64,000 nucleotides of DNA from Dactylosporangium vinaceum. GTDB lineage: Bacteria > Actinomycetota > Actinomycetes > Mycobacteriales > Micromonosporaceae. This document shows, one piece after another, positions 23,728 to 32,900 of this stretch (within the stretch, counting starts at the first letter, position 1; each line of letters opens with the position of its first letter). The notes beneath the pieces were generated by a model. That model was not told the origin of the DNA. It was given only the letters and a program-made list of their open reading frames with translations, and ran no database searches. The translations under genes and the position numbers were made by a program. The stretch covers positions 6,634,001-6,698,000 of the forward strand of contig NZ_CP061913.1 of the NCBI RefSeq assembly GCF_019904175.1, in the 5' to 3' direction.

Positions 23728-24618
23728 ATGGATCATGTCGATGCCGGCCCGCTGTCGATCGCCTACCGGCAGGACGGCCCGGCGGACGGCTGGCCCGTCG
23801 TCCTGTCGCACGGCTTCCCCTACGACGTGCACGCCTTCGACGGGGTCGTTCCGGCCCTGACGGACCACGGCGCCCGGGTGATCCGCCCGTACCTGCGCGG
23901 CTTCGGCCCGACCCGGTTCCGCGCCGCCGGCACCGTCCGCAGCGGGCAGCAGGCGGCGCTCGGATCGGACCTGATCGCGCTCGCCGACGCCCTGCGGCTG
24001 GACGGGCCGATCATCGCCGGGTACGACTGGGGCGGCCTGGCCTCCTGCGTCGCGGCCGCGCTGTGGCCGCGACGGGTGGCCGGCCTGGTGTCGATGGCCG
24101 GGTATGACATCATCGACATCGATCGGCAGCGGCACGGCTTCGACCCGGCCGTCGAGCACGCCGTGTGGTACCAGCACCTGTTCCAGACCGAACGTGGCCG
24201 CGAGAGCCTCACCGCGCACCGCCGGGCCCTGTGCCGGATGCTGTGGCGGCAGTGGTCGCCGCGGTGGGACTTCGACGACGCGACATTCGCCCGGACCGCC
24301 GCGTCGTTCGACAACCCCGACTTCGTCGACGTCGTCATCCACGCCTACCGCCACGCGCTGGGCCAGGCCGAGGGCGATCCCGCGTACGACGACCTCGAGG
24401 CCCGGCTGGCCGCCCGCCCGCCGATCACCGTCCCGGCGGTGACGCTCGACGGCGCCACGGACACCTTGAAGCCGGGTGGCACCGCCGACCACGCCCCCAT
24501 GTTCACCGCCCGGCACGAGCACCGGCTGGTCGACGCCGGCCACAACCTGCCGCAGGAGGCACCGGCCGCCTTCGCCGACGCCGTGCTGACCGTGCGGGCC
24601 TGGCTCGTCTCGCCCTGA
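23728..24618 (+). CDS. Alpha/beta hydrolase, epoxide-hydrolase-like
   Basis: 296 residues of the alpha/beta-hydrolase fold. The oxyanion-hole motif is SHGFPYDVHAFD (about 30-41), and the nucleophile elbow is AGYDWGGLAS (about 96-105) with Asp rather than Ser, as in epoxide hydrolases and haloalkane dehalogenases. The acid Asp is likely in TLDGATDTLKPGG (about 244) and the final His in VDAGHNLPQEAPAAF (about 272). It probably opens epoxides or hydrolyses similar small electrophiles. The transcript is probably leaderless. Its 3' neighbour is the convergent LacI gene after a repeat-rich gap. Confidence 0.9.
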   Translation: MDHVDAGPLSIAYRQDGPADGWPVVLSHGFPYDVHAFDGVVPALTDHGARVIRPYLRGFGPTRFRAAGTVRSGQQAALGSDLIALADALRLDGPIIAGYDWGGLASCVAAALWPRRVAGLVSMAGYDIIDIDRQRHGFDPAVEHAVWYQHLFQTERGRESLTAHRRALCRMLWRQWSPRWDFDDATFARTAASFDNPDFVDVVIHAYRHALGQAEGDPAYDDLEARLAARPPITVPAVTLDGATDTLKPGGTADHAPMFTARHEHRLVDAGHNLPQEAPAAFADAVLTVRAWLVSP

Positions 24619-24978
24619 CCGCCCACCGGCCCACGACCCCGTTCGCTGCGGCCGTCAGCGCGCACCGCCGTGCGGCACCGCCACCCGGAGCCGCCACGCC
24701 GACGGGCCGCGGCCGCGCGCGGACGGTCGGCCCGCGGCTGCGCGCGGACGGTCGGCCCGGAGCGCCAGCGCCCGCGGGTGCGCCGCCGGCCGCTGAGTGC
24801 GCGCGCAGGGCCGAGCCGGCGTGGACCGCACGCCGGCCGCGGACCAGGGCTCCGGGGCAGACCGTGCGCCTGGGGCGATCGACCGGGGCGGGGGCCACCC
24901 GCTTCTGCGCAGCCGGCCCCGGTGAGCGCGCGCAGGCCCGGGCCGGCCCGGACCGCACGCCGGGCGCGGGTGTGCGGT
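24619..24978. repeat. Repeat-rich gap between convergent genes
   Basis: No gene is supported. It contains a tandem 25-bp duplication, CGGCYGCGCGCGGACGGTCG followed by GCCCG, at 24710-24734 and 24735-24759 with one mismatch, and an imperfect 47-49-bp direct repeat at 24794-24842 and 24923-24969 sharing GGACCGCACGCCGG. Coding-like frames crossing it are composition artefacts. Confidence 0.75.
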
Positions 24979-25992
24979 TCAGGCGGGAGGCGGTGCGGTG
25001 CTCTCGCGGACCTTCAGGGAGGTGGCCAGCTCGACGCCGAGCTGGGGCGGGCGTTCGCCGCGGCCCAGCGCCAGGGCCATCTCCGTCGCCGCGGCGGCCA
25101 TCTCGACGAGCGGCTGGTGGATCGTGGTCAGGGGCGGGTCGACGAGGGTGGCCACCGCCAGGTCGTCGAAGCCGACGACGCTCAGGTCGGCCGGGATGCG
25201 CAGGCCGAGGTCGCGGGCGGCCTTGTAGACGCCGACGGCCTGCAGGTCGTTGGCGGTGAAGACGGCGGTCGGGCGGTCGGGGCGGCGCAGCAGGCCGGCG
25301 GCGGCCGCGTGGCCGCCGTCCACGGTGAGCTCGGCCGCGGCGACCACCGCGGCGTCGTACGGCAGGCCGGCCGCGTCGAGGGCCGAGCGGTAGCCGTCCA
25401 GACGGGCCCGGCAGTACAGGACGCCGTCGGGGCCGCCGACCATCGCGATCCGCCGGTGGCCGAGCCCGGCCAGGTGCCGGGTCGCGGCCCGGCCGCCGGA
25501 CCAGTTCGTGGCGCCGACGAACGGGACGTCGTCGGGCAGCTCGCGCGTCGGGTCGAAGACGACGAACGGGATGCCGCGGGCCCGCAGCTGGTCGCGCTGC
25601 TCCTGGTTGAGCTGGGCGACGGTGACGACGCAGGCGGGACGCCGCTCCAGGGCGCTGTCGATCCAGTATCGGATGGCGCTGCCCTGCGGCCCGAACTCCG
25701 ACAGCACCACGCCGACGTGGTGCTTGCGGGCGACCCGCTGGACGCCGTGGATGATCTCGGTGCCCCACATGTGCTCGAGACGCTCGAAGACCAGCTCCAT
25801 CAGGTCGGTGCGGTTCGGCGGGGTCGGCTTGCGGTAGCCGTACTCGCTGATGAGCGCCTCGACCCGGGCCCGGGTCTCGGCGGCCACCCCGGATCGGCCG
25901 TTGATGACCTTCGAGACCGTCGGGACCGAGACGCCGGCCGACTCGGCGATGTACGCGATGGTGACCGGCGTCGAAGCGTCACCTGCGTCCAT
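24979..25992 (-). CDS. LacI-family regulator of the arabinoxylan operon
   Basis: 337 residues from the ATG at 25992. The N-terminal HTH with hinge helix is VTIAYIAESAGVSVPTVSKV and NGRSGVAAETR; the sugar-binding core follows (TAVFTANDLQAVGVYKAARD, LSVVGFDDLAVATLVDPPLT). It begins four bases after the GH43 stop and is the last gene of the operon, so it probably represses it and is induced by a xylo- or arabino-oligosaccharide. Probable operators are the GAAACTTTC palindromes at 32780 and 32874. ATG 26013, overlapping GH43, is an alternative start. Confidence 0.92.
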   Translation of the reverse strand: MDAGDASTPVTIAYIAESAGVSVPTVSKVINGRSGVAAETRARVEALISEYGYRKPTPPNRTDLMELVFERLEHMWGTEIIHGVQRVARKHHVGVVLSEFGPQGSAIRYWIDSALERRPACVVTVAQLNQEQRDQLRARGIPFVVFDPTRELPDDVPFVGATNWSGGRAATRHLAGLGHRRIAMVGGPDGVLYCRARLDGYRSALDAAGLPYDAAVVAAAELTVDGGHAAAAGLLRRPDRPTAVFTANDLQAVGVYKAARDLGLRIPADLSVVGFDDLAVATLVDPPLTTIHQPLVEMAAAATEMALALGRGERPPQLGVELATSLKVRESTAPPPA

Positions 25993-25996
25993 CCGG

Positions 25997-27460
25997 TCAG
26001 GATAGCGGCTCATAGTCGAACCAATCGGCGTGCACGGTGCCCTGCGTCGCGTACAGCCCGATGACCCGGCCGGTGAACCCGCCGGCCACCTCCGTCGACA
26101 GATAGCGCCCTTCGAGGGTGGCCAGGGCGCAGAAGGTGCCGTCGAAGAACTCGATGCCGAGCGTGAGGCTGTCCGGGCCGGCGAGGGGGTCCCAGTCGCC
26201 GGCCGTCTCGGCGATGTCGATGCGCAGCACGACCGGGCCGGGCTGGACGGCCATCTTCTCGACCACGGTGCGCAGCGTGCCGACGACCGCGTGGACGGCG
26301 ACGGCGCCCTCGGACGCCTCGATCGAGTACCGGTGCCGGTCGTCGAGGCGGACGGCGAGGCCGCCGGTGCCCGCGGCGGCGTCGATTTTCGTCCGGACCC
26401 GGCATGATCGATGCTGCTGACGCCGGCCGACGAAAATCGAGCGGAGCGTCAGCCAGCCCGGGCGGACCTTGTTCGTGACCTGGTCGACGGTCCGGCCCCG
26501 CGGTGAGATCCAGCGCGGGTCCAGCTCGGCGGCGTCGAAGTCGTCGCGGACCGGGGGTTCGGCGGCCGGGTACAGCGGCCAGGGCAGTGGCGGCAGTTCG
26601 ACAGGCACCTCGCCGACCACCGGCCAGCCGTCGTCGTCCCACCGGACCGGGGCCAGGAACGTCTCGCGGCCGAGGACGTGCCAGCCGGGGGTGCCGCCGC
26701 CCGGGCGCACGCCGAGCAGCACCATCCACCACGAGCCGTCCGGGGCCTGGACCAGGTCGGCGTGGCCGGTGTTCTGGATCGGGTGGTCGGTGCCACGGTG
26801 CGTGACGATCGGGTTGCGCGGGCACGGGTCGAACGGCCCGGCCGGTGTCGGGCCGCGGGCGACGGACACCGCATGGCCACGCTCCGTGCCGCCCTCCGCG
26901 AGCAGGAGATACCAGTGGTCGCGGATGCGGTACAGATGCGGCGCCTCCGGGGCTTTGGCTCCGGGCGACCCGGACCAGATCGGGTACGGCTCGCCGAAGG
27001 TCCGGCCGGTCTCCGGGTCGAGGCGCACCTGGTTGACGCCGGCGGTCGTGCAGTAGCAGGTGCCGTCCTCGTCGTCCCAGGCCAGGTCCGGGTCGATGCC
27101 GTGGACGCCGGGCAGCGGGAGCGGATCGGACCAGGGGCCGGCCGGATCGGTCGTGGTGACGATGAAGTTTCCGCCACCGCTGACATTCGTGACAATAAGC
27201 CAGAAACGCCCGCCATGGTACCGCAGAGTAGGCGCGTAGACACCGCCCGAGGCAGGGGTGCCGGGCGGCAGGTGCAGCTGGCCCGGCCGGTCGAGGACGT
27301 TGCCGATCTGCGTCCAGTGCACCAGGTCCCGGCTGTGCAGGAGCGGGATGCCGGGGAAGTACTCGAAGCTGGAGCAGGCCAGGTAGTAGTCCTCCCCCAC
27401 GCGGCAGACGCTCGGGTCGGGGTGGAAGCCGGGCAGGACGGGGTTGGTGGGCGACGTCAT
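25997..27460 (-). CDS. GH43 family glycosidase (beta-xylosidase/arabinofuranosidase type)
   Basis: 487 residues, no signal peptide, so cytoplasmic. Five-bladed propeller with catalytic residues as in GH43: general base Asp15 (GFHPDPSV), pKa modulator Asp123 (VHGIDPDLAWDDEDG) and general acid Glu172 (GAKAPEAPHLY). A C-terminal concanavalin-like domain (about 300-487: RDDFDAAELDPRWISPRG, IGLYATQGTVHADWFDYE) is the standard beta-xylosidase C2 module. It should hydrolyse imported xylo- or arabinoxylo-oligosaccharides. ATGA overlap with the permease gene upstream; the LacI gene follows after four bases. Confidence 0.93.
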   Translation of the reverse strand: MTSPTNPVLPGFHPDPSVCRVGEDYYLACSSFEYFPGIPLLHSRDLVHWTQIGNVLDRPGQLHLPPGTPASGGVYAPTLRYHGGRFWLIVTNVSGGGNFIVTTTDPAGPWSDPLPLPGVHGIDPDLAWDDEDGTCYCTTAGVNQVRLDPETGRTFGEPYPIWSGSPGAKAPEAPHLYRIRDHWYLLLAEGGTERGHAVSVARGPTPAGPFDPCPRNPIVTHRGTDHPIQNTGHADLVQAPDGSWWMVLLGVRPGGGTPGWHVLGRETFLAPVRWDDDGWPVVGEVPVELPPLPWPLYPAAEPPVRDDFDAAELDPRWISPRGRTVDQVTNKVRPGWLTLRSIFVGRRQQHRSCRVRTKIDAAAGTGGLAVRLDDRHRYSIEASEGAVAVHAVVGTLRTVVEKMAVQPGPVVLRIDIAETAGDWDPLAGPDSLTLGIEFFDGTFCALATLEGRYLSTEVAGGFTGRVIGLYATQGTVHADWFDYEPLS

Positions 27461-28353
27461 CCTTTGATTGCTCCGATCAGCATGCCCTTGACGAAGTGGC
27501 GCTGGACGAACGGGTACACGAGGAGGATCGGGATCAGGGTCAGGGTCACCACCGCCATCTGGATCGACAGCGGGGCCAGGGCCTGGTGGCCGGCGAGCTG
27601 GCCGCTGGTGATTCCGGTGCCCGGGGTCGGGCTGCCGAGCAGGGTGTAGGTGTACACGATCATCTGCAGCGGCCACGTACCGTTGTCGGGGAGATACAGC
27701 AGCGCATTGAAGAAAGAATTCCAGTAGCCGACCGCGTAGAACAGCGTGATGACGGCGACGACGGGTTTCGAAACCGGCACCACGACCGACCACAGCACCC
27801 GCCACTCGTTCGCGCCGTCGAGGCGGGCCGAGTCGATGAGGTCCGGCGCGGTGTTCATGAAGAAGCCGCGCATCACGATGATGTTGAACACGGAGACGGC
27901 GCTGGGCAGGATCAGCGACCAGTAGTTGTCGTAGCCGCCGAGCGCCGACACGACGATGAACGTGGGGATGATGCCGCCGCCGAAGAACATCGTGACGATC
28001 AGCGTCATCAGCAGGGTGCGGTGGGCGAACGAGCCGCGGCGCGACAGCCCGTACGCGCACATGACAGTCGTCAACATCGACAACAATGTGCCGACGAGCG
28101 TGATGACGACGGAAATCACCAGCGAGTGCATGATCAGCGCGTTGGCGAAGATCTGCCGGTAGGACTGCAACGTCAGGTTGTCGGGCAGCAGGACCATGCC
28201 GCCGGCCCGGTTGATCGCCGCCTGGTCGGACAGGCTGGTGAGCACGACGGAGTACAGGGGGACGGCGAGCACGAGCAGCACGACGGTCAGCACCGCGCCC
28301 TTGCCGGCCCGCCCGGCCACCGTCGGTGGCTCCTGCCAGATCGGTCTCGTCAT
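27457..28353 (-). CDS. Carbohydrate ABC transporter permease (MalG/YtcP-type)
   Basis: 298 residues with six TM segments and the EAA loop DSARLDGANEWRVLWSVVVP (about 190-209), the coupling site for the ATPase. FFMNTAPDLIDSARLDGA is typical of CUT1 permeases. The C-terminal VQRHFVKGMLIGAIKG is the usual end. It pairs with the other permease and the lipoprotein, forming an oligosaccharide importer. Both ends overlap neighbours as ATGA. Upstream in-frame extension to 28653 is only overlap with the previous gene. Confidence 0.95.
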   Translation of the reverse strand: MTRPIWQEPPTVAGRAGKGAVLTVVLLVLAVPLYSVVLTSLSDQAAINRAGGMVLLPDNLTLQSYRQIFANALIMHSLVISVVITLVGTLLSMLTTVMCAYGLSRRGSFAHRTLLMTLIVTMFFGGGIIPTFIVVSALGGYDNYWSLILPSAVSVFNIIVMRGFFMNTAPDLIDSARLDGANEWRVLWSVVVPVSKPVVAVITLFYAVGYWNSFFNALLYLPDNGTWPLQMIVYTYTLLGSPTPGTGITSGQLAGHQALAPLSIQMAVVTLTLIPILLVYPFVQRHFVKGMLIGAIKG

Positions 28354-29246
28354 CGCCGATACAGCCCGTCTTCGCCGAAGGCGTGCGCGAGGCGGTTCGC
28401 GGCCAGGATCAGCATCAGCGACAGCACGCCCTTGAACAGCCCGGCCGCCGCGCCGTAGCTGAAGTTGTTGTTGACGACGCCGTAGTAGTACGCGAACGTG
28501 TCGAGCACCTCGGCCGCGTCCCGGCCTACCATGTCCCGCTGGATCAGCATCTGCTCGAACCCGACGGTGAGGGCGTTGCCGAGCCGCAGGACGAGCATCA
28601 GCACGATGACACTGCGTAACCCAGGCAGCGTGATGTGCCACAGCCGCCGCCACCGCCCGGCCCCGTCGGCCGCGGCCGCCTCGTACAGCTGCGGGTCGAT
28701 CGCGGCGAGCGCGGCCAGGAACACGATGATGCCCCAGCCGGCCTCCTTCCAGACCGCCTGCGCGGTGACGAGGAGCTTGAATGTGTCAGGGTCGGTCATC
28801 ACGTCCCAGGTGCGCAGGTCGTGGCGGCGCAGGAATGCGTTGAGCACGCCCGCGCCGCCGAGCATCTGCTGGAAGATGGTGACGACGAGCACCCACGAGA
28901 AGAAGTGCGGCAGGTAGACGACCGACTGGATGAACGCGCGGATGCTCGGATTGAGAATCGAGTGCAGCAGGATCGCCAGGGCGATGGGAATCGGGAAGTA
29001 CAGCACCAGCTGGACCGCGCTGATGACCAGGGTGTTGCGCACCGCCGACCAGAACAGCGGGTCGCCGAGCAGGACTTCGAAGTTCGCCGTCGCGACCCAC
29101 GGGCTGTGCATGAAGCCCGTGTAGACGCTGTACTGCTGAAACGCCATGACGGTGCCGAGCATCGGCGTGTATGCGAACACGAGGAGCAGCCCGACGGCCG
29201 GCAGCGTCATGAGCACCAGCGGCCAGTCGCGGCGCGCTTTCTTCAT
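28350..29246 (-). CDS. Carbohydrate ABC transporter permease (LplB/MalF-type)
   Basis: 298 residues, six TM segments. The opening RRDWPLVLMTLPAVGLLLVF is typical of LplB permeases, and the EAA loop is EAAAADGAGRWRRLWHITLP (about 192-211). It forms the heterodimeric channel with the second permease. No ATPase gene is in the operon, as usual for actinobacterial CUT1 importers that share an MsiK-type ATPase; that sharing is inferred here. ATGA overlaps on both sides imply coupled translation. Confidence 0.95.
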   Translation of the reverse strand: MKKARRDWPLVLMTLPAVGLLLVFAYTPMLGTVMAFQQYSVYTGFMHSPWVATANFEVLLGDPLFWSAVRNTLVISAVQLVLYFPIPIALAILLHSILNPSIRAFIQSVVYLPHFFSWVLVVTIFQQMLGGAGVLNAFLRRHDLRTWDVMTDPDTFKLLVTAQAVWKEAGWGIIVFLAALAAIDPQLYEAAAADGAGRWRRLWHITLPGLRSVIVLMLVLRLGNALTVGFEQMLIQRDMVGRDAAEVLDTFAYYYGVVNNNFSYGAAAGLFKGVLSLMLILAANRLAHAFGEDGLYRR

Positions 29247-30904
29247 TGCCCCGTGCCGTATTTGCCGCGGATGTCGTCGTAGAACCGGCGCAGCTGGTCG
29301 CCGCCCTGCTTGCGCCAGGTGTCCACACTGGACTTGAATGCGCCGATCGGTTTGCGGCCGAACCGCACGTCCTTGATGGTGTCCTCGACCTGCTGCTCGA
29401 TCGATGCGTACTGCGCCGGTTCGGCGATGTTCATCCCGTAGAACAACGGCCGGACGGCGTGTTTGACGGCGTCCGCCTGCCACGCCGCGAAGTCCTTCAC
29501 GACCTGGGTGAGGCCGTTCTTGACGAGGGTGACGGCGGGCGGGCTGACCAGGAACTGGTAGCCCTGGGCCACCTCCTGCTGCCCCTTGCCGGTGAGCACC
29601 GGATTGCCGCCGGTCATGGTGAAGTCGACGCTTTCGGCGCCGAAGTTCACCAGCAGGTACTCCTTGGAGCCGTACGGGGCGGCCAGATAGTCGGCAATGG
29701 CCAGGCATTCGCGGATCTGCGCGTCGGACAGTTTCTTGTTGAGGTAGCTGAACCAGCCGGCACCCGGGCTGAGTTCGATGCCGGCGGTGCCGCCCGAGGC
29801 CGAGAAAACCTTGAAAGCCTGGCGGTTGTACTGCGCATCGGCCGCCAATCCGCCCTTGGCATCGTCACCGTCCCAGCCGCCGGTCCCCCCGCCCTGGACG
29901 GCTACCTTGCCGCTCCAGAATCGCTGCCGGCCCTGCTGGGTGTTGTTGGCGAGCGCGTCCGGGTGCACGTAGCCGGACTTGGCGATTTTCGCGGCGAAGT
30001 TCAGCGCCTCCAGCATGGCTTCGGTCTCGTACTGGTTCACGAGTTTGCCGCTCGCGTCCGCTGACCACTTGCCGTACAAACCGAAGGGGAATTTCAAATA
30101 GGGCCAGAGGTCGTCGAAGGCCCATCGCCCCGCGCCGGTGTCGGTCAGTTTGGCGCCGAGTGCGAAAAGGTCGTCGATGTGCCGCAGCTCCGGGCCGGCG
30201 CCGGCGGCGTCGAGGAGGTCCTTGCGGTAGAAGATGTATCCGCCGAATCCGCCGGCGGACGGGAAGCACGGCAGGCCGTACAGTTTGCCGTTCCAGACTC
30301 CGGCCTGCCATGCGGCGGACGCAATGGCGGCCAGGTTCGGATACCTGGCGACGTTGCCGCCGGACAGATACGGCGTCAGATCGGCGAACCGGTCAAGCGC
30401 GGCGCCGAGGTTCAGCTTCGCGTTGGCCCAGCCGGGGATCTGCAGCCAGTCGGGCAGGTTGCCGGAGGCGAACAGCGCGGGAATGGAGTCGACGTACGTG
30501 TTGCCGTCGCTCGGCTGGAGCTTCAGTGTGGCGCCGAGCGCCTTGTTCACGGCGTCGTAGTAGGCGTTGCCGCTGGACGGCGGGATCGAGCCCCACAGGG
30601 GAGTCCGGGTCACATAGGTGCCGCCCTTACCGGGAGTGCCGCCGACCGTCGCCACCGGGTCCTTGGGGTAGCTCAGGAACGCGGAGTCGGACGCGGCCCC
30701 ACCGGCGCCGGTCACGGACGGTATGTCGGCGGTGACGGCCCGGCTGGGGATGTAGTCGGGTAACGCCTTCTTCAGGTCGTCCGCACCGGTCGTGCCCGGG
30801 CCGCTGTTCGTGGGCGCGTCTCCGCAGGCCGCGAGGAGGGCCGGGGTGGCGAGCGCCGCGCCGGCGGCCGCGAGGAGCCGCCGCCGGGACAGTCCGGCGT
30901 TCAT
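29243..30904 (-). CDS. Extracellular oligosaccharide-binding lipoprotein
   Basis: 553 residues. SRRRLLAAAGAALATPALLA followed by AC gives a lipobox ending at Cys27, with a twin-arginine-like start. The mature protein is a type-1 solute-binding fold with Trp/Tyr-rich sugar-site segments (AAWQAGVWNGKLYGLPCFPS, GWFSYLNKK, GGDQLRRFYDDIRGKYG), of the larger LipO/YtcQ class. It captures oligosaccharides for the two permeases encoded next. The start at ATG 30904 overlaps the TGA of the secreted glycosidase gene (ATGA). Confidence 0.94.
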   Translation of the reverse strand: MNAGLSRRRLLAAAGAALATPALLAACGDAPTNSGPGTTGADDLKKALPDYIPSRAVTADIPSVTGAGGAASDSAFLSYPKDPVATVGGTPGKGGTYVTRTPLWGSIPPSSGNAYYDAVNKALGATLKLQPSDGNTYVDSIPALFASGNLPDWLQIPGWANAKLNLGAALDRFADLTPYLSGGNVARYPNLAAIASAAWQAGVWNGKLYGLPCFPSAGGFGGYIFYRKDLLDAAGAGPELRHIDDLFALGAKLTDTGAGRWAFDDLWPYLKFPFGLYGKWSADASGKLVNQYETEAMLEALNFAAKIAKSGYVHPDALANNTQQGRQRFWSGKVAVQGGGTGGWDGDDAKGGLAADAQYNRQAFKVFSASGGTAGIELSPGAGWFSYLNKKLSDAQIRECLAIADYLAAPYGSKEYLLVNFGAESVDFTMTGGNPVLTGKGQQEVAQGYQFLVSPPAVTLVKNGLTQVVKDFAAWQADAVKHAVRPLFYGMNIAEPAQYASIEQQVEDTIKDVRFGRKPIGAFKSSVDTWRKQGGDQLRRFYDDIRGKYGTGQ

Positions 30905-32751
30905 GCAGTGACCACCGAGCAGGCCGAGCCGTTGAGGGCGAACGCCGTCGGGCTGGCGTCGCTGGCCGTCCAGCCGCCCTGGAAGCCGAACGAGGTGCTG
31001 CCGCCGGCCGGGATGGCGGCGTTGTAGGAGGCGTTGACGGCGGTGGCCGCCTTGCCACTCTGAGTGACCGTCGCGTTCCACGCCGTCCCGACGGTCGTGT
31101 CGCCCGGGAACGTCCACGTGAGCGTCCAGCCGTTGATGGCGGCCGGGCCCGTGTTGGCGACCGTCACCGTGCCGACCAGGCCGCCCTGCCACTCCTGCTT
31201 CGTGTAGGTCACCTTGCACGTGCCCTGCGGGGCGCTCGGCGATCCGCTGCCGCTCCGGCTCGGGCCGGCGCTCGGAGACGTGCTGCCGCTCCGGCTCGGG
31301 CTCGCGCCCGGCGACGCGCTGCTGCGGCTCGGGCTCGGCGACGTGGTCGTCGCCTTGTGGAGGGTGACGACGGCGATGGAGTACGCCGCAACGGTCTGCG
31401 CGGACGCGGACCCGGTCGTCGCCGTGCCGATCGCCGACGCGTTCTTCAGGTACGAGAAGACGGTCGGCGGGCCGGCCGCCGGCGTGAAGCCGCTGTAGGC
31501 CAGGTTGACGGTGACGGCGTTGTTCGGGTCCTTGTTGATGAGCATGACACTGACGTCGCCGTTGGCCTTCTTGACGGCGTGCGTCGACAGCATCGCGGTC
31601 GACGATGTCGTCTTGAGGAGCTGGTCGCCGGGGCCGCCGAGCCGGCCGAGCATCTGCAGGCCGTAGTACGACGGGAACGGTGTGTTCGCGGGCGGCTCAC
31701 AGGACGCGCCGCTGGAGAGCATGCCGCCGTCGTTGTAGTCGGTGGCGCCCTGGATCGTCGTCACCTTGCTGCAGTCGGTGCCGTTGCGCAGATCCCACCA
31801 GTCGACGTTGAACGCGCCCTGCTCCATCCAGGTCAGATACATGTCGGGCGTGTACAGGCCGGAGGGTGACGTGTTGAGCGCGTACTGCGAGTTGGCCTCG
31901 GTGACCGCGATGGCGAGGTTCGGCTGGATCGTCCTGAGGGCGCTCATCATCGCCGGGATGTCGGCCTGCGGCTTGGTGAGCATCTCCGCTTCGCTCGTGC
32001 TGTACGGGTAGTGGTGCACGATCCCGAAGTCGATCTTCGATCCGGCGATCGACAGCACGGTGTGGTTCCAGTCCTTGGTGTCGCCGGGCCCGACGATCCC
32101 GTCCGGCCAGTTGCCGGGCGTGGTCAGCACCGCACCGATCTTGATGGTCGGGTCGACGGCCTTCATCGCGGTCACGAACTGCAGCACGTTCGTCGCGTAC
32201 GTGGTCGCGGTCTTGCTGTCGTGCTTGTCGATCTCCCAGTTCGCGCCGTAGAGGCCGTTGCCGTACAGCTCGTTGCCGATCTCCCAGTATTTGATGCCGT
32301 AACCCTTGGTGACGTTCGCATAGCGCACCCAGTCCGCCGCCTCCTGGGGCGTGCCGGACCCGTAGTTCGCGGTGATGATGGGGGTGGCACCGGCCGCCTT
32401 GACCATGGCCACGAACGGGTCGAACTCGGTGTTGGGCGCGACGTAGCCGCCGCCCTCGACCGTGTGCGTCTGCCAGTGGTAGCCGTCGCTGTAGCTGCCC
32501 CCGGGGTACCGGACGGCCGTGATGCCCGCCCCGGACAGCTGCGTGGACGTCGACGCGTCGTTCATGCGCCCGTCCCAGACCGCGACGTTCATGCCGACAC
32601 CGGCGCCGTCGATGGTGCGCAGCGTCTGCCCGGCATCGACCGACACCGTCGCGGCCGTGGCGGCGGCGGCGGCCGCGGACGGCACGACCAGGGCGGTGAG
32701 GCCCGTGGCGGCGAGCAGCACCGCCCCGGTCAGCGCAGGGAGCCTTCGCAT
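30901..32751 (-). CDS. Secreted clan GH-A glycosidase with CBM2 (arabinofuranosidase-like)
   Basis: 616 residues from ATG 32751, behind a strong GGAGGAA site. Signal peptide about 1-31. The catalytic domain is a GH-A clan TIM barrel: acid/base Glu161 in KYWEIGNELYG and nucleophile Glu285 in IAVTEANSQYA, resembling GH51-type alpha-L-arabinofuranosidases. A Ser/Pro/Gly linker of SPSRSGS-type repeats (about 475-515) leads to a C-terminal CBM2 (CKVTYTKQEWQGGLVGTVTV, WTASDASPTAFALNGSAC; first and last Cys form the family disulfide). It would debranch plant arabinoxylan outside the cell. First gene of the operon; exact GH family uncertain. Confidence 0.85.
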   Translation of the reverse strand: MRRLPALTGAVLLAATGLTALVVPSAAAAAATAATVSVDAGQTLRTIDGAGVGMNVAVWDGRMNDASTSTQLSGAGITAVRYPGGSYSDGYHWQTHTVEGGGYVAPNTEFDPFVAMVKAAGATPIITANYGSGTPQEAADWVRYANVTKGYGIKYWEIGNELYGNGLYGANWEIDKHDSKTATTYATNVLQFVTAMKAVDPTIKIGAVLTTPGNWPDGIVGPGDTKDWNHTVLSIAGSKIDFGIVHHYPYSTSEAEMLTKPQADIPAMMSALRTIQPNLAIAVTEANSQYALNTSPSGLYTPDMYLTWMEQGAFNVDWWDLRNGTDCSKVTTIQGATDYNDGGMLSSGASCEPPANTPFPSYYGLQMLGRLGGPGDQLLKTTSSTAMLSTHAVKKANGDVSVMLINKDPNNAVTVNLAYSGFTPAAGPPTVFSYLKNASAIGTATTGSASAQTVAAYSIAVVTLHKATTTSPSPSRSSASPGASPSRSGSTSPSAGPSRSGSGSPSAPQGTCKVTYTKQEWQGGLVGTVTVANTGPAAINGWTLTWTFPGDTTVGTAWNATVTQSGKAATAVNASYNAAIPAGGSTSFGFQGGWTASDASPTAFALNGSACSVVTA

Positions 32752-32779
32752 AGTTCCTCCCATTCGGGTGATATGCCTG

Positions 32780-32788
32780 GAAACTTTC
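32780..32788. promoter_or_regulatory. GAAACTTTC palindrome, probable LacI operator (proximal)
   Basis: GAAACTTTC, 28 bases upstream of the glycosidase ATG and close to where transcription on the minus strand should start (TTGACC ... AACTAT further upstream). The motif equals the core of the xylan-gene operators described in streptomycetes (GAAA-S-TTTC). Binding by the LacI protein of this operon is inferred. Confidence 0.65.
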
Positions 32789-32873
32789 GGCAATCGAGAC
32801 CGATAGTTGCCAGACCCGATGAAGGAGGTCAATCGTTGGTCGCAGTATTCGCCGGTCGCCGCAGCCCGCCGGC

Positions 32874-32882
32874 GAAACTTTC
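32874..32882. promoter_or_regulatory. GAAACTTTC palindrome, probable LacI operator (distal)
   Basis: Second exact GAAACTTTC, 94 bp from the first, just past the 3' end of the MDR reductase gene. Two sites suggest looping or cooperative repression. Confidence 0.55.
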
Positions 32883-32900
32883 AGTGCTCGCGTCGCCGGC

